A DNA stretch of 64,000 nucleotides from Chloroflexota bacterium (GTDB taxonomy: Bacteria > Chloroflexota > Anaerolineae > UBA4142): the NCBI GenBank assembly GCA_016208315.1, contig JACQYF010000089.1:1-64000 (forward strand), given 5' to 3'. The notes beneath the pieces were generated by a model that saw only the letters and a list, made by a program, of their open reading frames with translations, ran no database searches and had not been told where the DNA came from. Within the stretch, counting starts at the first letter, position 1, and each line of letters begins with the position of its first letter. Below are positions 17,410 to 25,608 of this stretch, piece after piece. Both the position numbers and the translations under genes were made by a program.

Positions 17410-17461
17410 AGACCCTAAGGGTTTCATCGGCTCCGCAGGAGCCGCCTAACCCTTAGGGTCT
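17410..17461. repeat. Family A palindrome, copy 3
   Basis: Arms AGACCCTAAGGGTT (17410-17423) and its complement (17448-17461), with inner stem CGGCTCC/GGAGCCG. Compared with copy 1, one C-G pair in each arm is replaced by T-A on both sides, so pairing is kept. It lies 34 bases after the aceA stop and may act as a terminator or stabiliser. Confidence 0.9.
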
Positions 17462-17463
17462 AT

Positions 17464-17709
17464 ATGTCTGAAACCCCACGCGTAGAATCATTCGTCCTGC
17501 GCTTCGTCGCCGACGCACCCGAACATGGCGCGGGGGATGCCGCGCGCAACTGGCACGGCGTGGTCGTCCACGTCCAAACCAACGAAGAAAAAACCTTTAC
17601 CCATTTCGCCGACGCCATCGCGTTCATCGCGCGCTATGTGCCCGTCGGCGATTCTGATTCTGAAGGCAGAAGGATGAAGGATGACCGAGGTCACCTTGGT
17701 GAGGGATGA
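17464..17709 (+). CDS. Small hypothetical protein
   Basis: An 81-residue protein with a compact core (ESFVLRFVADAP, ARNWHGVVVHVQTNEEKTFTHF, AIAFIARYVP) that looks like a real small domain of about 60 residues. Its C-terminal tail (DSEGRRMKDDRGHLGEG) is low complexity, comes from repeated GAAGGATGA-like words, and overlaps the start of the next gene. The family is not recognised and no function is assigned. Confidence 0.55.
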   Translation: MSETPRVESFVLRFVADAPEHGAGDAARNWHGVVVHVQTNEEKTFTHFADAIAFIARYVPVGDSDSEGRRMKDDRGHLGEG

Positions 17710-18709
17710 AGTTGGAATCGTCTCGGCGGGGGCATACATCCCGCAATCATTTATCTCCGCGGCGGAGATGGCGCGCGCGACCGGCATTCCCGAAGAAATT
17801 ATCCGAACCAAGTTTGGCCTGAACCGGAAGCCGATTCCCGGCCCCAACGATCACACCAACGCGATGGCGCTGTGGGCCGCGCAGGACGCGCTCGCCCAGA
17901 CGAGTATCAAGCCGCAAGACATTGACGTGGTGCTCTGTACCACCGAGGAGTGGAAGGAATACCCGCTCTGGACCGCGGGCATCAAACTCGCGTACGACCT
18001 CGGCGCGACGCGCGCCTGGGCAATTGACGTGCAGATGCGGTGCGCGACGACGATGGCGACGATGAAGATGGCAAAAGCCATGATGCTCAGTGATCCGGAC
18101 GTCAACACGGTGCTCATCGCGGGCGGCTATCGCAATGGCGATTTTGTGGATTTCTCGAATCCGCGCTCGCGCTTTTTGATTGACCTGAGCTGCGGCGGCG
18201 GCGCGATCCTTTTGCAAAAGAATTACCCGCGCAATCGTCTGCTCGAATCGGTCGTACGCGTGGATGGCTCGTTCTCGCTCGACGTGATCGTGCCCGCGGG
18301 CGGGACCGTCAAACCGATTTCCGCGGAGGCCTTGGCTCTACACGAGTATCGGCTCGATGTGCCCGACCCGGAAGGGATGAAGCGCCGGCTCGACAAACTC
18401 TCGATGGAGAATTTCGTCGGCGTGGTGGACGCGGCGCTGGCGAAAAGCGGCTTGACGCGCAAGGACATCGGCTATCTGAACATACTGCACATGAAACGTT
18501 CCGCGTTCGAATACGTCCTGCAGGAACTCGGCTTGACCGAAGAGCAATCGTTTTATCTCAGCGATTACGGACACATCGGCCAACAAGACCAGGCGCTCTC
18601 GATCAAAAAGGGTTTGGAGTTGGGCCGCCTCCGCGACGGCATGGTGATGGTCATGGTCGCCGCGGGCATCGGCTACGCGTGGTCGGCAAGCGTGGTCAAG
18701 TGGGGCTAA
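17681..18709 (+). CDS. Ketoacyl-ACP synthase III-like protein 1 (Cys and His kept, Asn replaced by His)
   Basis: A 342-residue thiolase-fold protein of the FabH/HMG-CoA synthase group. The acyl-binding nucleophile is Cys121 in VQMRCATTMAT; the catalytic His is His270 in NILHMKRS. The position of the usual Asn (YGN in FabH) is His298 in SDYGHIGQQD. Family members condense an acyl thioester with malonyl- or acetyl-thioester, or make ester bonds. It begins a run that includes three acyl-CoA ligases and a second FabH-like protein, suggesting a CoA-linked condensation pathway. The start at 17681 overlaps the previous gene; TTG 17696 is an alternative. Confidence 0.82.
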   Translation: MTEVTLVRDEVGIVSAGAYIPQSFISAAEMARATGIPEEIIRTKFGLNRKPIPGPNDHTNAMALWAAQDALAQTSIKPQDIDVVLCTTEEWKEYPLWTAGIKLAYDLGATRAWAIDVQMRCATTMATMKMAKAMMLSDPDVNTVLIAGGYRNGDFVDFSNPRSRFLIDLSCGGGAILLQKNYPRNRLLESVVRVDGSFSLDVIVPAGGTVKPISAEALALHEYRLDVPDPEGMKRRLDKLSMENFVGVVDAALAKSGLTRKDIGYLNILHMKRSAFEYVLQELGLTEEQSFYLSDYGHIGQQDQALSIKKGLELGRLRDGMVMVMVAAGIGYAWSASVVKWG

Positions 18710-18710
18710 T

Positions 18711-18764
18711 TACGAATTACGATTTACGAATTACGATTTACCGTAATTGGTAATTGGTAATTGG
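18711..18764. repeat. Family D AATTACGAATTACG / AATTGG tract
   Basis: Tandem words AATTACGATTTACG turn into TAATTGGTAATTGG just before the ligase start. Related tracts are at 12676-12696, 22725-22762 and 31940-31975. Confidence 0.7.
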
Positions 18765-18772
18765 GGGACTGG

Positions 18773-20314
18773 ATGTTCATCGGCGATTGGCTGGCGCGGC
18801 GGGAAATGCTCACGCCGAACAAGGTCGCGCTAGTTGACACGCTGCACGACAATCGAAAAATCACCTACCGCGAATGGAATCACGCGGCGAATCGGACCGC
18901 CCATTATTTGCGCGATGGGCTGGGGGTCAAACAAGGCGATCGCGTCGCGGTCCTCGCCATGAACTGCGTCGAGTATTTGGATGTTTGGTTCGCGTGCGGC
19001 AAGCTCGGCGCGATTTTGCAAACGCTCAACTGGCGGCTCACGCCCGCGGAACTTGCCGGCTTGCTCGCCGACGCCACGCCGACCGTCTTGATCTACGGCC
19101 CCGATTTTGCGGCGACGGTGGACACCCTGCGAACACGCGCCGCGAGTGTCAAACATTTTGTCGCGCTTACCCCCACCCTGCCCTCCTCTGTCAGTGACAG
19201 GGGAGGGAGAGATTTTTCTGCACGCGATTCCTACCCGCATACTCCCACACTCCCAACCGAGCTTTCCTGGAACGACCCCTGGGTGATCTGCTACACGGGT
19301 GGGACCACCGGACTGCCGAAAGGCGCGATTCTCACGCATCGCGCGATCACGGCAAATTCGGTCAACACGGTGATGAGTTGGGGGTTGACGCCCGACGATG
19401 TGACTATACTTAATTCGCCTCTATTTCACACCGGCGGCTTGAATGTGTTCACCGCGCCGCTCGTCCACATTGGCGGCACGTCCATCGTCTGTCGCACGTT
19501 CGACGTAGATCAGGTTTTCAGTTTGATTCGCGATGCGGGCGTGACGCTCTATTTCGGCGTACCGACCATGTTCACCGCGATGCAGCAGCACTCGCGTTGG
19601 ATGGAAGCCGATTTCTCGAAACTCAAGCTCGTCATCAGCGGCGGGGCGCCTTGTCCGCTGCCCATATTTGAGAAATTCTGGGACCGCGAGATTGATTTCA
19701 AAACCGGCTATGGTCTTACGGAAGCCGGGCCGAACACCTTCTGGCTGCCGCCCGAAGACGTGCGCCGCAAACCGGGCGCGGTCGGTTTCCCGCTGTTTCA
19801 CGTTGACGTCAAGGTCGTCGGCGATAGCGGCGCCGAATGCGGCGCGGATGAGGTTGGCGAATTGTTGGTGCGCGGACCGCACGTCTGCGCGGGCTACTGG
19901 AATCGTCCTGAAGAGAGCGCAAAAGCGATTGCCCAAGATGGCTGGCTTCGCACGGGCGACCTGGCACGCCGCGACGCCGAGGGCTATTACACGATTGTCG
20001 GCCGCAGTAAGGACATGATCATCTCCGGAGGCGAAAACATCTATCCCGCCGAAGTGGAAAGCGTCCTGCACGCGCATCCCGCCATCGCGGAAGCCGCGCT
20101 CATCGGCATACCCGATGCCAAGTGGGGCGAAGTCGGTCGCGCAATTGTGGTCACGACAAACGACGTGACCGCCGAAGAACTGACCGCCTTTTGCCAGGCG
20201 CGGCTGGCGCGATTCAAGATACCCAAGTCATTCCTGTTTGTGGACGTGCTGCCGAAAACAGCCGCGGGGAAGATTGATAAGAGGGTGCTTGTTCAGGAGT
20301 ACGGGAATTCGTAG
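18773..20314 (+). CDS. Acyl-CoA ligase 1 (AMP-forming)
   Basis: A 513-residue adenylate-forming ligase that activates a carboxylic acid to its CoA thioester. The P-loop is YTGGTTGLPKGAILTH, the A5 motif GYGLTEAGP, A7 GWLRTGDLA, A8 GRSKDMIISGGENIYP, and the A10 lysine is in PKTAAGKIDKR. ATG 18773 (MFIGDWL) is preferred because GGGGGA lies five bases upstream and it matches the MYIGDYL start of ligase 2. About residues 133-163 before the P-loop are encoded by a pyrimidine/purine repeat in frame. The substrate is unknown. Confidence 0.9.
   Translation: MFIGDWLARREMLTPNKVALVDTLHDNRKITYREWNHAANRTAHYLRDGLGVKQGDRVAVLAMNCVEYLDVWFACGKLGAILQTLNWRLTPAELAGLLADATPTVLIYGPDFAATVDTLRTRAASVKHFVALTPTLPSSVSDRGGRDFSARDSYPHTPTLPTELSWNDPWVICYTGGTTGLPKGAILTHRAITANSVNTVMSWGLTPDDVTILNSPLFHTGGLNVFTAPLVHIGGTSIVCRTFDVDQVFSLIRDAGVTLYFGVPTMFTAMQQHSRWMEADFSKLKLVISGGAPCPLPIFEKFWDREIDFKTGYGLTEAGPNTFWLPPEDVRRKPGAVGFPLFHVDVKVVGDSGAECGADEVGELLVRGPHVCAGYWNRPEESAKAIAQDGWLRTGDLARRDAEGYYTIVGRSKDMIISGGENIYPAEVESVLHAHPAIAEAALIGIPDAKWGEVGRAIVVTTNDVTAEELTAFCQARLARFKIPKSFLFVDVLPKTAAGKIDKRVLVQEYGNS
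19181..19207. repeat. Family H hairpin inside acyl-CoA ligase 1
   Basis: CCCTCCTCTGTCA (19181-19193) faces TGACAGGGGAGGG (19195-19207) with one G-T wobble. The word TGACAGGGGAGGGAGA is shared with the repeat inside the RlmD-like gene at 43292-43383. It is translated in frame. Confidence 0.8.
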
Positions 20315-20317
20315 GGC

Positions 20318-20368
20318 GTAAAACGTGAAACGTAAGGTTTTTACGTTTTACGCTTTACGTTTTACGTG
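20318..20368. repeat. Family C inverted tract
   Basis: GTAAAACGTGAAACGTAA faces TTACGTTTTACGCTTTACG, giving a hairpin between the ligase and the broken hydrolase. Confidence 0.75.
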
Positions 20369-20380
20369 ACGGAGTCCGTC

Positions 20381-21236
20381 ATGCCAAAACTACAATCCAA
20401 CAACATCACCATCGCCTACGAAATTAACGGCGCGGGCCATCCGCTCGTGCTCATTACTGGCGTTGGTTACGGCAAGTGGTTTTGGCGCAAGGTAGTTCCG
20501 GGCTTGGCACAGCATTTCCAAGTGGTTTTGGCGCAAGGTAGTTCCGGGCTTGGCACAGCATTTCCAGGTCATTACGTTCGACAATCGCGGCGCGGGCGAT
20601 AGTGACAAACCGGATGGTCCCTACACGGTGCCGATGATGGCTGCGGACACGGCGGGTTTGTTGGATGCCCTTGAGATCAAGAGCGCGTATGTGATGGGCA
20701 ACTCGCTCGGCGGATTCATCGCGCAAGAGTTGGCCGTCACGCGTCCCGACCTGATCGGCAAACTCATTCTCGCCAGCACGAATTACGGCGGAACGAAAGT
20801 GATTCCGATCACGCCCGAGGCGATGAAGGTGCTGACCGACCGGTCCGGCGATCCGGTTGAGCTCGTCAAGCGGGGGATTGCGATTGCGTGCGCGCCCGGC
20901 TTTACCGAAAGACGAGCCGCCGTCGCAGCCGAATTGATGCAATATCGCTTTACGAATCCCGTGCCGCCCGCGCAGTACGCGGCCCAAGTCGCCGCGGGCG
21001 CGGGCACGATGGCGTACAGCGACGAAATTGTAGAGCGGCGCATGAAGGCGATTCAAGTACCCACGCTCATTCTGTTCGGCGAACTCGACATGGTCGTGCC
21101 ACCCGGCAACGCCGAGTTGATGGCGCGAAAGATCGCGGGCGCGCAAGTGAAAATCCTGCCCGGCGTCGGCCACATGTTTCCGATTGAAGACCCATCGGCG
21201 ACGGTGGATGCGATTGCCAACTTCTTGAAAACGTGA
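20381..21236 (+). pseudogene. Alpha/beta hydrolase broken by a 46-bp tandem duplication
   Basis: The protein starts at ATG 20381 (GGAG upstream) as MPKLQSNNITIAYEI, reaches GYGKWFWRKVVPGLAQHFQ and loses frame at an exact tandem duplication (20474-20519 copied at 20520-20565). Since 46 is not a multiple of three, the first frame ends at 20602. The rest of a normal hydrolase follows in another frame: ITFDNRGAGDS, nucleophile elbow GNSLGGF, acid in LFGELDMVVP, and His in LPGVGHMF. Removing one copy restores about 270 residues. Either the gene is inactivated or the duplication is an assembly artefact. Confidence 0.85.
20474..20565. repeat. Exact 46-bp tandem duplication
   Basis: Two adjoining identical 46-base copies start at 20474 and 20520 (AAGTGGTTTTGGCGCAAGG...). 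There is no divergence between them, so the event is recent or artefactual. Confidence 0.97.
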
Positions 21237-21238
21237 TG

Positions 21239-21284
21239 CGTAAGACGTGAGACTTGCGACCTGCGACTTGTGACTTGAGACATG
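21239..21284. repeat. Family F GACTTGTGACCTG tract
   Basis: Short words such as GAGACTTGCGACCTGCGACT repeat in one direction between the hydrolase and the second ketoacyl synthase-like gene. Related tracts are at 10600-10627 and 40313-40373. Confidence 0.65.
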
Positions 21285-22289
21285 CGATACGCACAAATTG
21301 CTAGCACCGGCCGCTACATCCCAGACAAAGTGATTACCAACGCCGACCTCGATCGGATGCTCGGGCAGAACGTTGGCGATTGGCTCGTGGAAAATGTCGG
21401 CATCCGCGCGCGGCACATGATGGCGGACGACGAGACGGTATCCGACATGGTTGTGAACGCGGCGCGCCGAGCGCTGGAGCGCGCCAAGCTGAAACCAACT
21501 GATCTCGACCTCATCATTATCGCGACCGACACGCCGGATTACCTCTCGCCCGCGACGGCGTCGGTCGTGCAAGCGAAACTCGGCGCGGCGAACGCGGGGA
21601 CGTACGACATCAACTGCGCGTGCTCGGCGTGGGTGACGGGAATGGACATGGCCGCGCGCTATATCGCGACCGACAGTGATTACCGCCACATTCTAGTGGC
21701 AGGCGCGTATGGGATGACGCGGTTCGTGGACTGGACGGACAAGTACACGTGTACGCTGTTCGCGGACGGCGTCGGCGCGGCGATTGGGAGCGCGGGCGAC
21801 GAGCCGGGGTTTCTCGCGGGCAAGTTGGTGGCGCACGGCGAATACTACGACGCGCTCGGCATCTACACTGGCGCGGCCGCGCGACCGGCAACACCGGACA
21901 CTATCGCGGCCTTCGGCAAGCCCAAAGTGGCCTTCGTCAAGAAATTTCCGGCGACATTCAATTCCGAAAACTGGCCGCCGCTCGTGCGCACGGTCGTCGC
22001 CAAAGCGGGACTGACGCTCGACGATATTTCTCTCTTTCTCTTTACCCAACTCAACCTACGCACGATTGAATTCGTGATGCAAAATCTGGGCCAACCGATG
22101 AGCAAGACGCATTGGATCATGGACAAGTGGGGCTATATCGGTTCGGCCTGCATCCCCGCCGCGCTGGACGATGCAATCGAGCAAGGCAAGGGACCGAAGC
22201 GCGGCGATCACGTCGTCTTTTGCGCGACTGGCGGCGGCATGGCGATGGCGGCGACGGTGTGGAAATGGACGGTGAGCAGTGAACCGTAA
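21282..22289 (+). CDS. Ketoacyl-ACP synthase III-like protein 2 lacking catalytic His and Asn
   Basis: A 335-residue FabH-like protein. The nucleophile Cys114 is present in DINCACSAW, and the fold landmarks IIIATDTPDY, FADGVGAAI and CATGGGMAMAA are normal. The segment that carries the catalytic His in FabH (PHQANLR) reads FTQLNLR, so His is Thr255; the Asn position (YGN) reads WGYIG, so Asn is Tyr285. It can probably still be acylated but not decarboxylate malonyl groups by the usual route. It may work as a partner of protein 1, as in the PqsBC pair, or catalyse acyl transfer. This functional idea is inference. Confidence 0.82.
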   Translation: MRYAQIASTGRYIPDKVITNADLDRMLGQNVGDWLVENVGIRARHMMADDETVSDMVVNAARRALERAKLKPTDLDLIIIATDTPDYLSPATASVVQAKLGAANAGTYDINCACSAWVTGMDMAARYIATDSDYRHILVAGAYGMTRFVDWTDKYTCTLFADGVGAAIGSAGDEPGFLAGKLVAHGEYYDALGIYTGAAARPATPDTIAAFGKPKVAFVKKFPATFNSENWPPLVRTVVAKAGLTLDDISLFLFTQLNLRTIEFVMQNLGQPMSKTHWIMDKWGYIGSACIPAALDDAIEQGKGPKRGDHVVFCATGGGMAMAATVWKWTVSSEP

Positions 22290-22346
22290 ACAGTGAACAG
22301 TATTCAGTCGGCACTGTTGACTGTTGACTGTTTACGGTTCACTGAC
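22277..22346. repeat. Family E ACAGTGAACAGT inverted tract
   Basis: GTGAACCGTAAACAGTGAAC faces GACTGTTGACTGTTTACGG and GGTTCACTG. The last residues of the ketoacyl synthase-like protein (VSSEP) and its stop derive from the repeat. A second copy is at 23898-23964. Confidence 0.75.
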
Positions 22347-22363
22347 GGCGAACGGAGATTCAG

Positions 22364-23911
22364 ATGTACATCGGCGACTACCTCGGTCGGCGCGCGATTT
22401 ACAGCCCGGACAAACTTGCGATTGTGGATACGGGCAAGGAACCAGAGTGGCGACTCACGTATCGCCAGATGAACGAGCGCGCGAATCGGTTCGCGAGTTG
22501 GCTGCGGAGCGCCGGCGTCGGCAAAGGCGACCGCGTGGCGATTTTCGCGCGGGATGGCGTCGAGCACCTCGATTGCTTTTTCGCGTGCAGCAAACTGGGC
22601 GCGATTCACACCGCGCTGAATTGGCGCTTGCACTGGCGCGAGGCGCAAGCCATCGTTCAGAACACGACGCCGAAGGTGTTGATCTTTTCGGACGATTTCA
22701 AGGACGGTGTCGCGGAACTGAAAACCGCAATTACCAATTACAAATTACCAATTCTCAATTGCCTGCACATCGAAGGCAACGGCATTTCGGGCAGTCGGCA
22801 TTTTGAAAGCACATTGCAATCTAGCGACGCATCTCCGGTGACGTGCGAATCGCTTGAGGCGGAAGACATCGCCGCGTTGATTTTTACAGGCGGCACGACG
22901 GGCTTGCCGAAAGCCGCGCAGGTGTCGCATCGCATGATCGCGTGGAACACGCTCAACACGGTCATCCACGACGTGGCGCACGACGACATTTACCTCAACG
23001 TGTTTCCAATGTTCCACACCGGCGGGTTGTTCGTCTACACGCTGCCCCAAGTCATTTTCGGCGGGACGACGATTCTGCTGCGCGAATTCAAAGGCGCGAA
23101 AATACTCGAAATTATCGAGCGCGAAAAGGTGACGATCTTTGGCGGCGTGCCCACGATGTATCAGATGCTGACGCAAGCGGAGAATTGGGCGACAGCCGAT
23201 TTGTCGTCGCTGCGCTTTTGCACGAGCGGCGGCGCGCCCTTGCCCGTGCCACTGGTCGAAAAGTACACGGCGGAAAAAGACGTGCGGTTCAAGCAAGGAT
23301 TCGGCATGACCGAGTTCGGCCCGGGCCTCTTCGCGCTCGCGCCCGAGGACGCGATTCGCAAAGCCGGCTCCATCGGTCGCCCAAATTTTTTCGTGGACGC
23401 GCGCATCGTAGACGAAGCGAATCGCCCGCTTGGCCCGAACGAAATCGGCGAGTTGGTGCTGAAAGGTCCTTCGTACTCGTCCGGCTATTTCAATAATCCG
23501 GACTCGAGCGCGGCGGTGGTGGATGCGGAGGGCTGGTTCCATACCGGCGATCTCGCCAAGTACGATGAGGAACGGTATTTCTACATCGTGGATCGCAAGA
23601 AGGACATGTTCCTCAGCGGCGGCGAGAATGTTTACCCGGTCGAAATCGAAAAGGCGCTGTACCAGCATCCCGCCGTCCACATGTGCGCCGTCATCGGCGT
23701 GCCCGATGCCAAGTGGGGCGAGGTCGGCAAAGCGATTGTGGTGCTCAAGCCGGGGACGCATGCCACCGAAGAAGAGATGCTCAAGTTCCTGACAGAGCGC
23801 CTCGCCAAATACAAAGTGCCGCGCTCGGTCGTCTTTGTGGACGCGCTGCCGATTTCGTCGGCGGGGAAAATATCGAAGCGGGAGCTCAAGGAAAGGTACA
23901 GTAAACAGTAA
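22364..23911 (+). CDS. Acyl-CoA ligase 2 (AMP-forming)
   Basis: A 515-residue adenylate-forming ligase. The P-loop is FTGGTTGLPKAAQVSH, A5 GFGMTEFGP, A7 GWFHTGDLA, A8 DRKKDMFLSGGENVYP, and the A10 lysine is in SSAGKISKRELK. It resembles ligase 1 in length and start (MYIGDYL). Residues of about 121-133 (TAITNYKLPILN) are encoded by an AATTACCAATTAC repeat in frame. GGAG precedes ATG 22364. The acid substrate is unknown. Confidence 0.9.
   Translation: MYIGDYLGRRAIYSPDKLAIVDTGKEPEWRLTYRQMNERANRFASWLRSAGVGKGDRVAIFARDGVEHLDCFFACSKLGAIHTALNWRLHWREAQAIVQNTTPKVLIFSDDFKDGVAELKTAITNYKLPILNCLHIEGNGISGSRHFESTLQSSDASPVTCESLEAEDIAALIFTGGTTGLPKAAQVSHRMIAWNTLNTVIHDVAHDDIYLNVFPMFHTGGLFVYTLPQVIFGGTTILLREFKGAKILEIIEREKVTIFGGVPTMYQMLTQAENWATADLSSLRFCTSGGAPLPVPLVEKYTAEKDVRFKQGFGMTEFGPGLFALAPEDAIRKAGSIGRPNFFVDARIVDEANRPLGPNEIGELVLKGPSYSSGYFNNPDSSAAVVDAEGWFHTGDLAKYDEERYFYIVDRKKDMFLSGGENVYPVEIEKALYQHPAVHMCAVIGVPDAKWGEVGKAIVVLKPGTHATEEEMLKFLTERLAKYKVPRSVVFVDALPISSAGKISKRELKERYSKQ
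22725..22762. repeat. Family D tract inside acyl-CoA ligase 2
   Basis: CAATTACCAATTACAAATTACC and CAATTCTCAATTG are the intergenic AATTGGTAATTGG word in the opposite orientation, here translated as part of the protein. Confidence 0.7.
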
Positions 23912-23964
23912 ACGGTAAACAGTGAAAAGTATTCAGTTGGCTGTTTACTGTTCACTGTTCACTG
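23898..23964. repeat. Family E inverted tract, copy 2
   Basis: CAGTAAACAGTAAACGGTAAAC faces GTTTACTGTTCACTGTTCAC. It begins within the last codons of ligase 2 and ends just before ligase 3. Confidence 0.75.
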
Positions 23965-23980
23965 AAAGGGGTTTACTGAT

Positions 23981-25504
23981 ATGTACGGCATCGGTTTTTG
24001 GCTCTATCGCCACGCGCAGTTGCATCCGCGCCGCATCGCTTTGGTGACGCCCGACGCCACCTACACCTATCGCGATCTAAATCGCGAAGCGAACCAGGTC
24101 GCGCACGCGCTGGCAGGATTGGGCTTGAAAGAGGGCGACCGGATGGGCATCCTCGCGATGAATTATCCCCAATTCCTGACACTGCTTTTCGGCGCGGGCA
24201 AATTGGGACTTACGGTCGTCAATCTCAACTACCGGCTGACCGCGCCCGAACTCGCGTATCAGATTCAGGACAGCAACGCGCGCATTGCCTTCGTCGGATC
24301 GGAGCAGGCGGGCCTAGTTCCGCAATTGCAAGAGCAGACCAAGCTGGAAAAGATTTTCATGCTCGAAGGCAAGCCCCCGTCCAATTGCGGCACGTATGCT
24401 GAACTGGTCAGCAATCAGCGCGATGACGAACCCGCCGAGCCGCTGCCCTGGGATCGCGCGCTGCTCATCGTTTACACATCGGGCACGACCGGCAAACCCA
24501 AGGGCGCGGTGCTGACGCACGCGAATCAATTCTGGAACGCGATGAACGACATCATCCCGCTGCGCCTGACCGCGGACGATACCGTTCTGACGATCTTGCC
24601 GCTCGTTCACGTCGGCGGCATCGGGTTGTTCACGTTGCCCACCTTGTTGCTCGGCGGACGCGTGGTCATGCCGCGCAAGTACGATCCGGACGAGGCGCTG
24701 CGGCTGATCGAAAAAAATAAAGTGACGGTTGTGATGGGCGTGCCCGCGGTCTGGCAGATGATGATCGCGTCGCCGCTCTTTCGCACCGCCGACCTGTCGT
24801 CGGTTCGCGCATTCTATAACGGCGGCGACCGCTGCCCGCTCGAAATCGTACGCGCGTTCCGCGACCGCGGCCTGACGTTTGGCGGTGGATATGGGCTGAC
24901 CGAAACATCGCCGACCGCGTTCATGATGGAGCCGGAAGATTTCGAAAAAGGCACCGCGCGCTTGGGCTTTATCGGCAAAGCCGCATTTTTCAACGAGGCG
25001 CGTTTGGTGAGCGATGGCAAACAGGTCGCGCCGGGCGAGGTGGGCGAGATTTGGCTGCGCGGCGGCAACGTCTTTTCCGGCTACCTGAATCGCCCGGAAG
25101 CGAACGCCGAGGTCTTTGTGGACGGCTGGTTCCGCACGGGTGATCTCGCTTCGCAGGATGGGGACGGGTTGACGTATGTCGTGGGCCGGCAGAAGGAAAT
25201 GTACAAGAGCGGCGGGCTGAACGTCTACCCCGCCGAAGTCGAGGCCGTCCTGGGACAGCATCCCGCCGTGCGCGAGGTGTGCGTCATCGGCGTACCCGAC
25301 CCCAAGTGGAACGAAGTGGGCCGCGCCATCGTCGCGTTCAAGCCCAGCCTGGAAGCAACCGCCGACGAACTGATCGCGTGGTGCGATGGAAAACTGGCGC
25401 GCTACAAGACTCCCAAGACCGTCGTTGCGGTGGATGCGCTGCCGCGCAACACGCTGGGCAAAGTGGTGCGCGCGGAGATCAAAGCCAAGTACGGGAGCGT
25501 CTAG
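23981..25504 (+). CDS. Acyl-CoA ligase 3 (AMP-forming)
   Basis: A 507-residue adenylate-forming ligase. The P-loop is YTSGTTGKPKGAVLTH, A5 GYGLTETSP, A7 GWFRTGDLA, A8 GRQKEMYKSGGLNVYP, and the A10 lysine is in NTLGKVVRAEIK. It is closer to medium/long-chain fatty acyl-CoA or benzoate-type ligases than to acetyl-CoA synthetase by length, but the substrate is not predictable. A MaoC hydratase and enoyl-CoA hydratase follow, so its product may enter beta-oxidation. AAAGGGG precedes ATG 23981. Confidence 0.9.
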   Translation: MYGIGFWLYRHAQLHPRRIALVTPDATYTYRDLNREANQVAHALAGLGLKEGDRMGILAMNYPQFLTLLFGAGKLGLTVVNLNYRLTAPELAYQIQDSNARIAFVGSEQAGLVPQLQEQTKLEKIFMLEGKPPSNCGTYAELVSNQRDDEPAEPLPWDRALLIVYTSGTTGKPKGAVLTHANQFWNAMNDIIPLRLTADDTVLTILPLVHVGGIGLFTLPTLLLGGRVVMPRKYDPDEALRLIEKNKVTVVMGVPAVWQMMIASPLFRTADLSSVRAFYNGGDRCPLEIVRAFRDRGLTFGGGYGLTETSPTAFMMEPEDFEKGTARLGFIGKAAFFNEARLVSDGKQVAPGEVGEIWLRGGNVFSGYLNRPEANAEVFVDGWFRTGDLASQDGDGLTYVVGRQKEMYKSGGLNVYPAEVEAVLGQHPAVREVCVIGVPDPKWNEVGRAIVAFKPSLEATADELIAWCDGKLARYKTPKTVVAVDALPRNTLGKVVRAEIKAKYGSV

Positions 25505-25506
25505 TC

Positions 25507-25593
25507 TGTCATTGCGAGCGGTTTTTGCGAAGCAATCCCCAACTGTGCATTGGAGATTGCTTCGTCGGCAAAAACCGCCTCCTCGCAATGACA
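25507..25593. repeat. TGTCATTGCGAG palindromic repeat
   Basis: Arms TGTCATTGCGAG (25507-25518) and its complement (25582-25593) flank GCGAAGCAATCC and GGAGATTGCTTCG, which also pair. A repeat with this wording is, from memory, widespread in Chloroflexota and some other genomes. It separates ligase 3 from the MaoC gene and could form a long terminator-like hairpin. Confidence 0.85.
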
Positions 25594-25608
25594 ACCTGAT
25601 GGAGCGCG

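Noticed and set aside
20474-20565. Programmed frameshift in the hydrolase gene
   Set aside because: No slippery sequence or stimulating structure is at the junction. An exact 46-base duplication explains the frame change more simply.
22745-23761. A long open frame on the minus strand opposite acyl-CoA ligase 2
   Set aside because: It mirrors the codon pattern of the ligase, has no family motifs, and the ligase frame holds all catalytic motifs. Similar antisense frames opposite the BTAD regulator and livK were rejected for the same reason.
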